64,000 nt of DNA. Origin: Mitsuaria chitosanitabida ATCC BAA-476 = NBRC 102408 (GTDB lineage: Bacteria; Pseudomonadota; Gammaproteobacteria; Burkholderiales; Burkholderiaceae_C). The stretch spans positions 124,001-188,000 of the forward strand of contig NZ_BCYP01000006.1 in the NCBI RefSeq assembly GCF_001598255.1. Direction: 5' to 3'. The notes beneath the pieces are model-generated. The model saw only the letters and a list, made by a program, of their open reading frames with translations. It ran no database searches and was not told where the DNA came from. Of this stretch, positions 1-9,433 are shown one piece after another (position 1 is the stretch's first letter; every line of letters starts with the position of its first letter). A program made the translations under genes and the position numbers.

Positions 1-105
1 CGGGAGCGGGTGGTTCACCAGCACGCCGAAACCGGTCTCGTGCAGGGAACGGGTGAATTGCTCGGCCGCGTCCGCGGCCTGGTAGTCGACGACTCGAACT
101 TGCAT
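1..105 (-). CDS. 2OG-Fe(II) oxygenase-like protein, N-terminal 35 codons only
   Basis: The gene runs leftward off the window edge. Only 35 codons are visible, starting at an ATG whose complement is at 103-105. A good Shine-Dalgarno (AAGGAG, complement of 112-117) lies just upstream and decides the start. The visible protein begins MQVRVVDYQAADAAEQFTRS and continues into an ETGFGVLVNH segment. That arrangement, a short beta strand followed by a helix and a G-[FY]-x-x-[LV]-x-N-H turn, is what the N-terminal DIOX_N region of isopenicillin-N-synthase-type 2-oxoglutarate/Fe(II) dioxygenases looks like. The iron-binding His and Asp would lie off the window, so activity and substrate cannot be judged. 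It is divergent from sucA. Confidence 0.6.
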   Translation of the reverse strand, partial: MQVRVVDYQAADAAEQFTRSLHETGFGVLVNHPLP

Positions 106-447
106 GGGGATCTCCTTGTCCCTCGCAGCCCGCCATTCAATCTCGGGGCGGTACCGCCGGCCGGCAGTCTACTGCTTTGAGCCAGTGACCCGCAAACGTT
201 TGGATGCCGTGGACGGGTGTTCGCTTGATCGACATCATGGACACCCTGCCCAAAAATCGTGCGAACCCACAACAGCGCCCTTTCCGGCCTGGTGCTACAG
301 TGCGGCGCTTGTGACTACAGGTCCTTCCCGTCCCCTTTTCTGGCAACAGCAAAGGCGGGTCGCAATCCGCCAACCGGTCAAGCCGTGTCGCGGAAGGTTT
401 GTTAACCAGCCGATAGCCCTGGAAGCCAGGGCAGAGGTGAGCGAAAG
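106..447. promoter_or_regulatory. Divergent intergenic region upstream of sucA, with a hairpin at its start site
   Basis: These 342 bases contain no convincing gene. A -10-like TACAGT lies at 296-301 without a clear -35. A perfect 7-bp hairpin (GCCCTGG, loop AAG, CCAGGGC) occupies 416-432 and ends directly before the purine-rich ribosome-binding stretch AGAGGTGAG (433-441) of sucA. Its position suggests it could influence ribosome access, but that is inference. I see nothing else in the stretch. Confidence 0.4.
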
Positions 448-3300
448 ATGATGCAGCAATACAGCTCGAACTCCTATCTGTTCGGGGGCAATGCTCCCTA
501 CGTCGAGGAGATGTACGAGCAGTACCTCGACAACCCGGGCGCCGTGCCCGACAACTGGCGCGCCTACTTCGACGCGCTGCAGCACGTCCCCGCGGTGGAC
601 GGCAGCGACAAGCGCGACGTTGCCCACGCCCCGGTGATCGAGTCCTTCGCGCAGCGCGCCAAGGCCAACGCCTTCAACAACCAGGTCTCCTCCGCCGAGC
701 TCGAAGTGGCCGGCAAGCAGGTGCATGTCCAGTCGCTGATCGCCGCGTATCGCACGCTGGGCTCGCGATGGGCCGACCTGGATCCGCTCAAGCGGACCGA
801 GCGCCCGAAGATCCTGGAACTGGACCCCGCGTCCTACGGTCTGACCGAGACCGACATGGATCGCACCTTCAGCGCGACCAACACCTATTTCACCAAGGCC
901 GAGCGCATGACCCTGCGCGAGATCGTGCAGGCCCTGCGTGACACCTACTGCGGCTCCGTCGGCGCCGAGTTCATGCACGTCACCGAGCCGACCGAGAAGC
1001 GCTGGTGGCAGGAGCGCCTGGAGGCGATCCGCAGCAAGCCGACCTACACGGCCGAGAAGAAGCAGCAGATCCTGGAGCGCCTGACGGCCGCCGAAGGCCT
1101 GGAGCGCTACCTGCACACGAAGTACGTCGGCCAGAAGCGTTTCTCGCTGGAAGGCGGCGAAAGCTTCATCGTCTCGATGGACGAGCTGGTCAAGTGCGCC
1201 GGCGTCAAGGGCGTGCAGGAGATCGTGATCGGCATGGCCCACCGCGGCCGCCTGAACGTGCTGGTCAACACCCTGGGCAAGATGCCCAAGGATCTGTTCG
1301 CCGAGTTCGACCACACCGCGCCCGAAGACCTGCCCTCCGGTGACGTCAAGTACCACCAGGGCTTCTCCAGCGACGTGTCCACCCCTGGCGGCCCCGTCCA
1401 CCTGAGCCTGGCCTTCAACCCCTCCCACCTGGAAATCGTGAACCCGGTGGTCGAGGGCTCGGTCAAGGCCCGCATGGACCGCCGCGGCGACAAGACCGGC
1501 GAGCAGGTGCTGCCCGTGCTGGTGCACGGCGACGCGGCCTTCGCCGGCCAGGGCGTCGTGATGGAAACGCTGGCGCTGGCCCAGACGCGCGGTTACTACA
1601 CCGGCGGCACGGTCCACATCGTCATCAACAACCAGATCGGCTTCACCACCAGCGACCCGCGCGACACCCGCTCGACGCTGTACTGCTCCGACGTCGTCAA
1701 GATGATCGAGGCCCCGGTGCTGCACGTGAACGGCGACGATCCGGAAGCCGTGGTGCTGTGCACCCAACTGGCCCTGGAGTACCGTCAGCAGTTCAAGAAG
1801 GACGTCGTCGTCGACATCGTCTGCTTCCGCAAGCTGGGCCACAACGAGCAGGACACGCCCGCGCTGACGCAGCCGCTGATGTACAAGACCATCGCCAAGC
1901 ACCCCGGCACCCGCCGCCTGTACGGCGACAAGCTGGTGGCCCAGGGCGTCCTGGACGCCGAAGGTCCGGACGGCATGGTCAAGGCCTTCCGCGCCGCCAT
2001 GGACGAGGGCCGTCACACCGTCGATCCGGTGCTGACCAACTTCAAGAGCAAGTACGCTACCGACTGGACCCCGTTCCTCGGCAAGAAGTGGACCGACAGC
2101 TGCGACACCGCGCTGCCGGTGGCCGAGTGGAAGCGCCTGGCCGAGAAGGTCACGACGCTGCCGGCCGACTTCAAGGCCCACACGCTGGTGGAGAAGGTCA
2201 TCGCCGACCGCGCGGCCATGGGTCGCGGCGACATCAACGTCGACTGGGGCATGGGCGAGCACATGGCCTTCGCGTCGCTGGTGGCCTCGGGCTACCCGGT
2301 GCGCCTGTCCGGCGAGGACTGCGGCCGTGGCACGTTCACGCACCGCCACGCCGTGCTGCACGACCAGAACCGCGAGCGCTTCGACGTCGGCACCTACATC
2401 CCGCTGCAGAACGTCGCGGAAGGCCAGGCCCCCTTCGTCGTGATCGACTCGATCCTGTCGGAAGAGGCGGTGCTGGGCTTCGAGTACGGCTACGCCGCCG
2501 CCGACCCGCACACGCTGACCATCTGGGAAGCGCAGTTCGGCGACTTCGTGAACGGCGCGCAGGTCGTCATCGACCAGTTCATCGCCTCGGGCGAAGTGAA
2601 GTGGGGCCGTGCCAACGGCCTGACGATGATGCTGCCGCACGGCTACGAAGGCCAGGGCCCCGAGCACAGCTCGGCCCGCCTGGAGCGCTTCATGCAGCTG
2701 GCCGCCGACAACAACATGCAGATCGTCCAGCCGACGAGCGCGTCGCAGATCTTCCATCTGCTGCGTCGCCAGATGCTGCGCATGTTCCGCAAGCCGCTGG
2801 TCATCCTGACCCCCAAGTCGCTGCTGCGCGCCAAGGACGCCACCTCCCCGGTGAGCGAGTTCACCAAGGGCGAGTTCCGCACCGTGATCGGCGAAGTGAA
2901 CGCCGAGATCGACGCCAGCAAGGTCAAGCGCGTGATCGCCTGCTCGGGCAAGGTCGCCTACGACCTGATGAAGGCCCGCGGCGACAAGAAGGACGTCGCG
3001 ATCGTCCGCGTGGAACAGCTGTACCCGTTCCCGCACAAGGCTTTCGCCGCCGAGCTCAAGAAGTACCCGAACCTCGCCGAGATCGTGTGGTGCCAGGACG
3101 AGCCGCAGAACCAGGGCGCCTGGTTCTTCGTCCAGCATTACATCCACGAGAACATGGCCGACGGCCAGAAGCTCGGCTACGCCGGCCGCCCGGCCTCGGC
3201 CTCGCCGGCCGTGGGCTATGCGCACCTGCACCAGGAGCAGCAGAAGGCGCTGCTGGAGCAGGCCTTCGGCAAGCTCAAGGGTTTCGTGCTGACCAAGTGA
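448..3300 (+). CDS. sucA: 2-oxoglutarate dehydrogenase E1 component
   Basis: SucA is the thiamine-diphosphate-dependent E1 subunit that decarboxylates 2-oxoglutarate in the TCA cycle and transfers the succinyl group to lipoyl-E2. The 950-residue protein has the usual family length. The N-terminal segment (SYLFGGNAPYVEEMYEQYL) is the typical E2-interacting arm. IGMAHRGRLNVLVN around residue 261, GDAAFAGQGVV, and the C-terminal transketolase-like region (HGYEGQGPEHSSARLERF) are all present. Two consecutive ATGs occur (448 and 451); the upstream one is better placed relative to the AGAGGTGAG ribosome-binding site. odhB and lpdA follow on the same strand, as is normal for Burkholderiales. Confidence 0.97.
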   Translation: MMQQYSSNSYLFGGNAPYVEEMYEQYLDNPGAVPDNWRAYFDALQHVPAVDGSDKRDVAHAPVIESFAQRAKANAFNNQVSSAELEVAGKQVHVQSLIAAYRTLGSRWADLDPLKRTERPKILELDPASYGLTETDMDRTFSATNTYFTKAERMTLREIVQALRDTYCGSVGAEFMHVTEPTEKRWWQERLEAIRSKPTYTAEKKQQILERLTAAEGLERYLHTKYVGQKRFSLEGGESFIVSMDELVKCAGVKGVQEIVIGMAHRGRLNVLVNTLGKMPKDLFAEFDHTAPEDLPSGDVKYHQGFSSDVSTPGGPVHLSLAFNPSHLEIVNPVVEGSVKARMDRRGDKTGEQVLPVLVHGDAAFAGQGVVMETLALAQTRGYYTGGTVHIVINNQIGFTTSDPRDTRSTLYCSDVVKMIEAPVLHVNGDDPEAVVLCTQLALEYRQQFKKDVVVDIVCFRKLGHNEQDTPALTQPLMYKTIAKHPGTRRLYGDKLVAQGVLDAEGPDGMVKAFRAAMDEGRHTVDPVLTNFKSKYATDWTPFLGKKWTDSCDTALPVAEWKRLAEKVTTLPADFKAHTLVEKVIADRAAMGRGDINVDWGMGEHMAFASLVASGYPVRLSGEDCGRGTFTHRHAVLHDQNRERFDVGTYIPLQNVAEGQAPFVVIDSILSEEAVLGFEYGYAAADPHTLTIWEAQFGDFVNGAQVVIDQFIASGEVKWGRANGLTMMLPHGYEGQGPEHSSARLERFMQLAADNNMQIVQPTSASQIFHLLRRQMLRMFRKPLVILTPKSLLRAKDATSPVSEFTKGEFRTVIGEVNAEIDASKVKRVIACSGKVAYDLMKARGDKKDVAIVRVEQLYPFPHKAFAAELKKYPNLAEIVWCQDEPQNQGAWFFVQHYIHENMADGQKLGYAGRPASASPAVGYAHLHQEQQKALLEQAFGKLKGFVLTK

Positions 3301-3330
3301 GTCATTGCGGACGCCGCGCGCCGCAATGAC
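3301..3330 (+). promoter_or_regulatory. Perfect inverted repeat in the sucA-odhB spacer
   Basis: Directly after the sucA stop codon, GTCATTGCGG (3301-3310) is repeated inverted as CCGCAATGAC (3321-3330) with a 10-nt loop. There is no T tract, so it does not look like an intrinsic terminator. It may protect or process the sucA 3' end and so set E1/E2 stoichiometry; this is inference. Confidence 0.6.
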
Positions 3331-3418
3331 ACCGGCGCCGGGGACGGGCACAACAAGCTCCCCGGCGACCGGCAGGCGCAAGGCTCCGGTTTACTGAAAA
3401 ACCGAGAGAACAAACATC

Positions 3419-4681
<1,263 letters not shown>

Positions 4682-4807
4682 GTCGGAGCTACTGCGCGGC
4701 GCCAGGGCGTCGTTGCGGGGCCCGCCTCGCCATCCTCACGTAGCGCTGCTACGTTCCGGTGGCTCGGCACCCGCGCCTAGCCCTGACCCCGCTCGCTACG
4801 CTCCGAC
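4682..4807. repeat. Long imperfect palindrome, copy 1 of a two-copy structured repeat
   Basis: Between odhB and lpdA lies a 126-nt palindromic element. The outer stem is GTCGGAGC (4682-4689) with GCTCCGAC (4800-4807). An inner stem pairs CAGGGC with GCCCTG. The apex is a perfect hairpin ACGTAGC-GCT-GCTACGT (4738-4754). Read in the + direction it shares unpaired blocks CGTCGTTG, CGGGGCC and CGCCTAG, plus the core TAGCGCTGCTA, with the element at 11712-11820 read on the - strand. The stem sequences differ but stay complementary. It lies inside a presumed operon, so it may be an mRNA-stability or attenuation element as well as a dispersed repeat. Confidence 0.75.
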
Positions 4808-4835
4808 AGAGCGTTGAATGAGATTGGAGATTTTG

Positions 4836-6263
4836 ATGAGCAAGCAATTCGACGTCGTCGTCATCGGCGGCGGCCCCGGCGGCTACATCGCGGCGATCCG
4901 CGCGGCCCAGCTGGGCTTCAACACGGCCTGCATCGACGAGTGGAAGAACGACAAGGGCGGTCCCGCTCCTGGCGGCACCTGCACCAACGTCGGCTGCATC
5001 CCGTCCAAGGCCCTGCTGCAGTCCAGCGAGCACTTCGAGCATGCCGGCCACGGCTTCGCCGACCACGGCATCTCGATGAACGACCTGAAGATCGACATCG
5101 CCAAGATGGTCGGTCGCAAGGACACCGTCGTGAAGCAGAACAACGACGGCATCCTGTACCTGTTCAAGAAGAACAAGGTCACGTTCTTCCATGGCCGCGG
5201 CTCGTTCGTGGCGGCGAAGGACGGCGGCTACGAGCTGAAGGTCGCCGGCGCCGCCGAGGAGACCATCACCGCCAAGCACGTGATCGTCGCCACCGGCTCC
5301 AACGCCCGTCAGCTGCCGGGTGCCCCGTTCGACGAGACCAACATCCTGTCGAACGACGGCGCGCTGCGCATCCCGGCCGTTCCCAAGAAGCTGGGCGTGA
5401 TCGGCTCCGGCGTCATCGGCCTGGAAATGGGCTCGGTGTGGCGTCGTCTGGGCGCGGAAGTGACGATCCTGGAAGCGCTGCCCGCGTTCCTGGGCGCCGC
5501 CGACGAGTCCGTCGCCAAGGAAGCCGCCAAGGTCTTCAAGAAGCAGGGCCTGAACATCGAGCTGGGCGTGAAGCTCTCCAGCGTCGAGAACGGCAAGTCC
5601 GGCGTGACCGTGAAGTACACGGACGCGAAGGGCGCCGAGCAGACCCTGGCGGTGGACAAGCTGATCGTCTCGATCGGCCGCGTCGCCAACACCATCGGCC
5701 TGAACCCGGAAGCCGTCGGCCTGAAGCTGGACGAGCGCGGCGCCATCGTCGTCGACGACGAGTGCAAGACCAACCTGCCCAACGTCTGGGCGGTGGGTGA
5801 CGTCGTGCGCGGCCCGATGCTGGCCCACAAGGCGGAAGAAGAGGGCGTCGCGGTGGCCGAGCGCATCGCCGGCCAGCACGGCCACGTCAACTTCAACACC
5901 ATCCCCTGGGTCATCTACACCAGCCCCGAGATCGCCTGGGTCGGCCGCACCGAGCAGCAGCTCAAGGCGGACGGCGTGGCGTACAAGGCCGGTCAGTTCC
6001 CGTTCCTGGCCAACGGCCGCGCGCGCGCGCTGGGCGACACGACCGGCTTCGTCAAGTTCCTGGCCGACGCCAAGACCGACGAGATCCTGGGCGTGCACAT
6101 CATCGGCCCGATGGCCTCGGAGCTGATCTCCGAAGCCGTGGTGGCGATGGAGTTCAAGGCCTCGGCCGAGGACATCGCCCGCATCTGCCATGCGCACCCC
6201 TCGCTGAGCGAGGCGACCAAGGAAGCGGCCCTGGCCGTCGACAAGCGCACGCTGAACTTCTGA
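4836..6263 (+). CDS. lpdA: Dihydrolipoyl dehydrogenase (E3)
   Basis: E3 is the FAD flavoprotein that reoxidises dihydrolipoamide with NAD+ for the OGDH complex. The 475-residue protein opens with [20 protein letters not shown], an FAD-binding Rossmann motif. The redox-active disulfide is C49/C54 in [17 protein letters not shown] second, NAD-binding GxGxxG ([16 protein letters not shown]) follows in the middle. The C-terminal dimerisation domain carries the HAHPSLSEA signature with the catalytic His-Glu pair. I start it at 4836, preceded by GGAGA, rather than at the in-frame ATG at 4818, because the residues from M7 match the family start. A strong terminator follows. Confidence 0.96.
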   Translation: MSKQFDVVVIGGGPGGYIAAIRAAQLGFNTACIDEWKNDKGGPAPGGTCTNVGCIPSKALLQSSEHFEHAGHGFADHGISMNDLKIDIAKMVGRKDTVVKQNNDGILYLFKKNKVTFFHGRGSFVAAKDGGYELKVAGAAEETITAKHVIVATGSNARQLPGAPFDETNILSNDGALRIPAVPKKLGVIGSGVIGLEMGSVWRRLGAEVTILEALPAFLGAADESVAKEAAKVFKKQGLNIELGVKLSSVENGKSGVTVKYTDAKGAEQTLAVDKLIVSIGRVANTIGLNPEAVGLKLDERGAIVVDDECKTNLPNVWAVGDVVRGPMLAHKAEEEGVAVAERIAGQHGHVNFNTIPWVIYTSPEIAWVGRTEQQLKADGVAYKAGQFPFLANGRARALGDTTGFVKFLADAKTDEILGVHIIGPMASELISEAVVAMEFKASAEDIARICHAHPSLSEATKEAALAVDKRTLNF

Positions 6264-6298
6264 GCCTGAGGGCTCGAAGCGCGCGGCAAGCGCACAGC

Positions 6299-6329
6299 AA
6301 AGGGGCGGCGACGAGTCGCCCCTTTTTTT
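6299..6329 (+). terminator. Intrinsic terminator after lpdA
   Basis: GGGGCG (6302-6307) pairs with CGCCCC (6317-6322), extended by flanking A/T pairs, followed by a run of seven Ts. It ends the sucA-odhB-lpdA unit before zapE. Confidence 0.9.
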
Positions 6330-6379
6330 CTTGATGCGGCGTCGGCTGTCCGGCGCCGCCCCGACCTGCGATCCGTGGA

Positions 6380-7480
6380 ATGACTTCCGTCACCGAGCTC
6401 TATCAGCAGACCCTGGCCGAACGCGGCTACCAGGCCGACCCGGCGCAGCTGCGCGCCGTCGCCGCGCTGCAGCGCTGCCAGGACGAGTGGGCCGACTACA
6501 AGGCGCGTCGGTCCAACGCGGTCACCAAGTTCCTGGTGCGGCCGCCACTGCCGCGCGGCGTCTACATGTTCGGCGGCGTGGGTCGCGGCAAGAGCTTCCT
6601 GATGGACTGCTTCTTCCAGGCCGTGCCGCTGACACGCAAGACCCGGCTGCACTTCCACGAGTTCATGCGCGAGGTGCACCGCGAATTGCAGGAGCTCAAG
6701 GGCATCCAGGATCCGCTGGAGGAACTGGGCAAGCGCATCGCGCGCCGCTTCCGGCTGATCTGCTTCGACGAGTTCCACGTCGCCGACGTCACCGACGCGA
6801 TGATCCTGCACCGCCTGCTGGACGCGATGTTCCGGAACCGCGTGTCCATCGTGACCACGTCCAACTTCCATCCCGACGGGCTGTATCCCAACGGGCTGCA
6901 CCGTGACCGCATCCTGCCGGCGATCGAGCTGCTCAAGGCCAACCTCGAGGTCATCAACGTCGACAACGGCACGGACTATCGCCAGCGCTCGCTGGAGCAC
7001 GTCGAGCTGTATCACACGCCGTTGAACGAGGGCACCGAGCAGGCGCTGACCGAGGCGTTCGATTCCCTGGCCGAGGCCCGTGACGAGGATCCGGTGCTGC
7101 ACATCGAGCATCGCGAGATCCGCTCGCGCCGTCGCGCCGGCGGCGTGGTCTGGTTCGACTTCTCGGTGCTGTGCGGCGGGCCGCGTTCCCAGAACGACTA
7201 CCTGGAGCTGGCCACCCAGTTCCACACGGTGATCCTGTCCAACGTGCCGGCCATGCCGCCCAAGCTGGCCAGCGAGGCGCGCCGCTTCACGCTGCTGGTG
7301 GACGTGCTCTACGACCGCCGCTGCAAGCTGATCATCTCGGCGGCGGTGCCGGCCGAGCAGCTCTACACCGAGGGGCCGCTCGCGCACGAGTTCCCTCGCA
7401 CGGTGTCCCGCCTGCAGGAGATGCAGTCCAAGGAGTACCTGGAGCTCGAGCGCCGCGACGTTGACACGTCCTTGACGTGA
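6380..7480 (+). CDS. zapE: Cell division ATPase ZapE (AFG1-like)
   Basis: ZapE is an AFG1/LACE1-type P-loop ATPase. In E. coli it associates with the Z-ring during late division and destabilises FtsZ bundles. The 366-residue protein carries a Walker A GGVGRGKS (residues 65-72), a Walker B CFDEFHVAD, and the family segments TSNFHPDGLYPNGLHRDRI and WFDFSVLCGGPRSQNDY. Its length is normal. It sits 3' of the OGDH operon, its usual Burkholderiales position, but behind a strong terminator, so it probably has its own promoter in 6330-6379. No clear hexamers are visible there. Confidence 0.93.
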   Translation: MTSVTELYQQTLAERGYQADPAQLRAVAALQRCQDEWADYKARRSNAVTKFLVRPPLPRGVYMFGGVGRGKSFLMDCFFQAVPLTRKTRLHFHEFMREVHRELQELKGIQDPLEELGKRIARRFRLICFDEFHVADVTDAMILHRLLDAMFRNRVSIVTTSNFHPDGLYPNGLHRDRILPAIELLKANLEVINVDNGTDYRQRSLEHVELYHTPLNEGTEQALTEAFDSLAEARDEDPVLHIEHREIRSRRRAGGVVWFDFSVLCGGPRSQNDYLELATQFHTVILSNVPAMPPKLASEARRFTLLVDVLYDRRCKLIISAAVPAEQLYTEGPLAHEFPRTVSRLQEMQSKEYLELERRDVDTSLT

Positions 7481-7561
7481 GCCCGGCGCCGGCTCGCCGG
7501 AATCATCAGGATCAGGGAACATCCGGTCGGGCTGTCCCCAAAGTCATGTCCGACGGATGCG

Positions 7562-8284
7562 ATGATCGCGGGCATGAACCGCTCCGTTTTCGTTCTCGCT
7601 CCCCTGGCGCTGTGCGCGACCCTGACCTGCGCTTCCGGCCCGGCCCGTGCGGCCGATGAGTCGGCGGCGAGCGACGCCGCCCCGGGGATGTCGAAGAAGG
7701 AGCTGGACGCCGCCCGCGCCCGGGTCGAGAAGGACTACGCCGACAAGGTGAAGGAGTGCCGTCAGCGCTTCGTCGTCACCAGCTGCCTGGAAGACGCCCG
7801 CGACGAGCGCATCCGCCTGCTGCGTCCGCTGGATCGTGCCGAGCACCAGGTGAATGCCGAGGAGCGCCTGCGCAAGGGGGCCGCCGCCCGCGAGCGGGTG
7901 GAGGAGAAGGAGCGCGAGGCCGCCGCCGACGAGGCTCGGCGCAAGACCGAGTCGGTGCGCGCCGCCGAGCAGCCGGTGACCGTGCCCCAGCAGCCGGCCT
8001 CCCACACCCCCCGCGCGAACCCCGAGCTGCATCAACGGCGTCAGGCCCAGCAGGAGGCCGCGGCCCAGGCCGAAGCCGCCAAGCGCCGCGAGGCCGCCGC
8101 CGATCGCCGCAAGGAGGCCTCCGACCGCCAGCGCAAGGCACACGAGGTGCAGCTCAAGCGCGCCGAGAAGCAGGCCTCGGCCGCCTCCGCGGTGTCGCCC
8201 GGCGGCCTGAAGACGCCGAAGCCGGCGCCGGTCCATCTGCCCACGCCTTCCGCCTCCGACATCCAGTCGCTGCCCAAGCGCTGA
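7562..8284 (+). CDS. Secreted coiled-coil protein of unknown function
   Basis: I do not recognise a family. The 240-residue product starts with a plausible signal peptide (hydrophobic segment SVFVLAPLALCATLTCASG, then an ARA-A cleavage site near residue 30). The next region, roughly residues 45-130, is highly charged and helical with heptad-like Arg/Glu/Ala content (KKELDAARARVEKDYADKVK). It contains two cysteines (KECRQRF and SCLEDAR) that could form a disulfide in the periplasm. A Pro-rich hinge (TVPQQPASHTPRANP) separates it from a second Ala/Arg/Glu-rich helix and a Pro-rich tail. A second ATG five codons in (7574) is an equally good start. It is convergent with the downstream phosphatase gene. 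A periplasmic scaffold role is only a guess. Confidence 0.7.
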   Translation: MIAGMNRSVFVLAPLALCATLTCASGPARAADESAASDAAPGMSKKELDAARARVEKDYADKVKECRQRFVVTSCLEDARDERIRLLRPLDRAEHQVNAEERLRKGAAARERVEEKEREAAADEARRKTESVRAAEQPVTVPQQPASHTPRANPELHQRRQAQQEAAAQAEAAKRREAAADRRKEASDRQRKAHEVQLKRAEKQASAASAVSPGGLKTPKPAPVHLPTPSASDIQSLPKR

Positions 8285-8318
8285 CCGCCCGCGCGTCCGT
8301 CGCGCGCCCCCAAACGCA

Positions 8319-8343
8319 AACACCGGTCTCGAGGACCGGCGTT
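8319..8343. terminator. Hairpin between convergent genes
   Basis: AACACCGGTC (8319-8328) pairs with GACCGGCGTT (8334-8343) with one A/C mismatch and a 5-nt loop. It lies between the converging coiled-coil and phosphatase genes and probably terminates both transcripts. The T tract is weak on either strand. Confidence 0.6.
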
Positions 8344-8400
8344 CGTCATTCGGGAGGGGAGGGGGGCAAGACCTGGCCCCGCGTCTCCCGGTCCGTGGAT

Positions 8401-9168
8401 TCAGTCGATGTGGTCGAGCCGCACGATCGCGATCGACAGGTTGTCGCCCGAGCCCTTGGCGCGCTGACGCGCCTTGTTCACCAGCAGCTCGGCGCCGTCG
8501 CGCGGCGGCAGGCTGTGCATCACCGTGCCCAGCTCGGCCGCGGTGAAGTAGTGCCACAGGCCGTCGCTGCAGGCCATCAGGCTGTCGCCGTGCTCGACCT
8601 GGTCGATGACGGATTCCACCGGGGTGGGCTCCTGCACCGTGCCCAGGCAGGCGGTCAGCAGGTTGGACTGCGGATGGACCAGGGCCTCGTCCTCGGTGAT
8701 CTGGCCTTCGTCGACCAGGCGCTGCACGTAGGACTGGTCCAGCGAGCGGCCGACCATGTTGGGGCCGCGAAAGTGGTACAGCCGCGAGTCCCCGGTGTGG
8801 ATCCAGAAGCAGCGGCGGTCCGAGGTCAGCAGATAGGCCGCGAGCGTGCTGTGGGGCTCCTCCTCGGCGGAGATCGCCGTCAGGCGGATCATCAAGTGGG
8901 CCTCGGAGACGATCTGCCGCAGCAGCTCGGCCTCGTCCTCCTCGCCGGGGACGAAGCGCTCGAACAGCTGCTGGGCCGTCAGGATGACCTGGTCGGCGGC
9001 CTTGCGTCCGCCGCTCTTGCCGCCCATGCCGTCGGCGACGATGCCGAGCACGCAGCCGCTCTGACGCGGGTGGGCGATGATCTGGACCTGGTCCTGCTGG
9101 TACAGGCGATCGCCACGATGGATGCCGGTGGCGGCGCTCAGGCGAAAGGCCGGGGTGTTGCGACTCAT
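8401..9168 (-). CDS. PP2C-family serine/threonine protein phosphatase
   Basis: The 255-residue protein is a compact bacterial PP2C/Stp-type metal-dependent phosphatase. Visible motifs are RLYQQDQ (motif 1 region), VADGMGGKSGG (metal-binding Asp and the GG motif), ISAEEEPHSTLAAYLL, HTGDSRLYHFR, the late SDGLWHYF and GSGDNLSIAIVRL (second metal Asp-Asn). I place the start at the ATG complementary to 9166-9168. The open frame extends upstream to 9222, but those 18 residues are unlike the family. An ATTATAG sequence only about 6-12 nt before this ATG makes a very short leader or leaderless mRNA possible. No partner kinase gene is in the window, so the substrate is unknown. Confidence 0.85.
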   Translation of the reverse strand: MSRNTPAFRLSAATGIHRGDRLYQQDQVQIIAHPRQSGCVLGIVADGMGGKSGGRKAADQVILTAQQLFERFVPGEEDEAELLRQIVSEAHLMIRLTAISAEEEPHSTLAAYLLTSDRRCFWIHTGDSRLYHFRGPNMVGRSLDQSYVQRLVDEGQITEDEALVHPQSNLLTACLGTVQEPTPVESVIDQVEHGDSLMACSDGLWHYFTAAELGTVMHSLPPRDGAELLVNKARQRAKGSGDNLSIAIVRLDHID

Positions 9169-9176
9169 CCCAAAAC

Positions 9177-9182
9177 TATAAT
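9177..9182 (+). promoter_or_regulatory. -10 element TATAAT for ydcH-dinG, overlapping a leftward -10
   Basis: A consensus TATAAT on the + strand, 39 nt before the ydcH start. The same bases read leftward give TATAGT right before the phosphatase ATG, so the two divergent genes appear to share overlapping -10 boxes. No good -35 is visible on either side. Confidence 0.5.
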
Positions 9183-9220
9183 CGCGCGGCTCGGCCTCCC
9201 GGTCGAGTGGTTCCCCATCC

Positions 9221-9433
9221 ATGGATGAACAACTTCACTCTCCAGCCCGGCGTCTGATCGAATTGCGCATCGCGCATGCCGAGTTGGATGGCCGCATCGA
9301 CGCGCTCGCCGTGCCGGTCACCGACCAGGCCAGCGACGACCTGACGCTGCGCCGCCTCAAGAAGCAGCGCCTGGCCCTGCGCGACGAGATCGCGCGGCTG
9401 GAGCGGGCCAGCGACCCCGATGAGCCGGCCTGA
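9221..9433 (+). CDS. YdcH (DUF465) family small protein
   Basis: This 70-residue protein is almost entirely one helical hairpin: RRLIELRIAHAELDGRIDAL, a short turn, then DLTLRRLKKQRLALRDEIARLE. The pattern LKKQRLALRDEI is the hallmark of the DUF465/YdcH family, whose function is not established. The ATG at 9221 fits, and the stop overlaps the dinG start by 14 nt, so the two are probably translationally coupled. Confidence 0.85.
   Translation: MDEQLHSPARRLIELRIAHAELDGRIDALAVPVTDQASDDLTLRRLKKQRLALRDEIARLERASDPDEPA

Noticed and set aside
295-3381. 1028-codon open frame antisense to sucA
   Set aside because: Same composition artefact; no ribosome-binding site, no motif, fully covers sucA.
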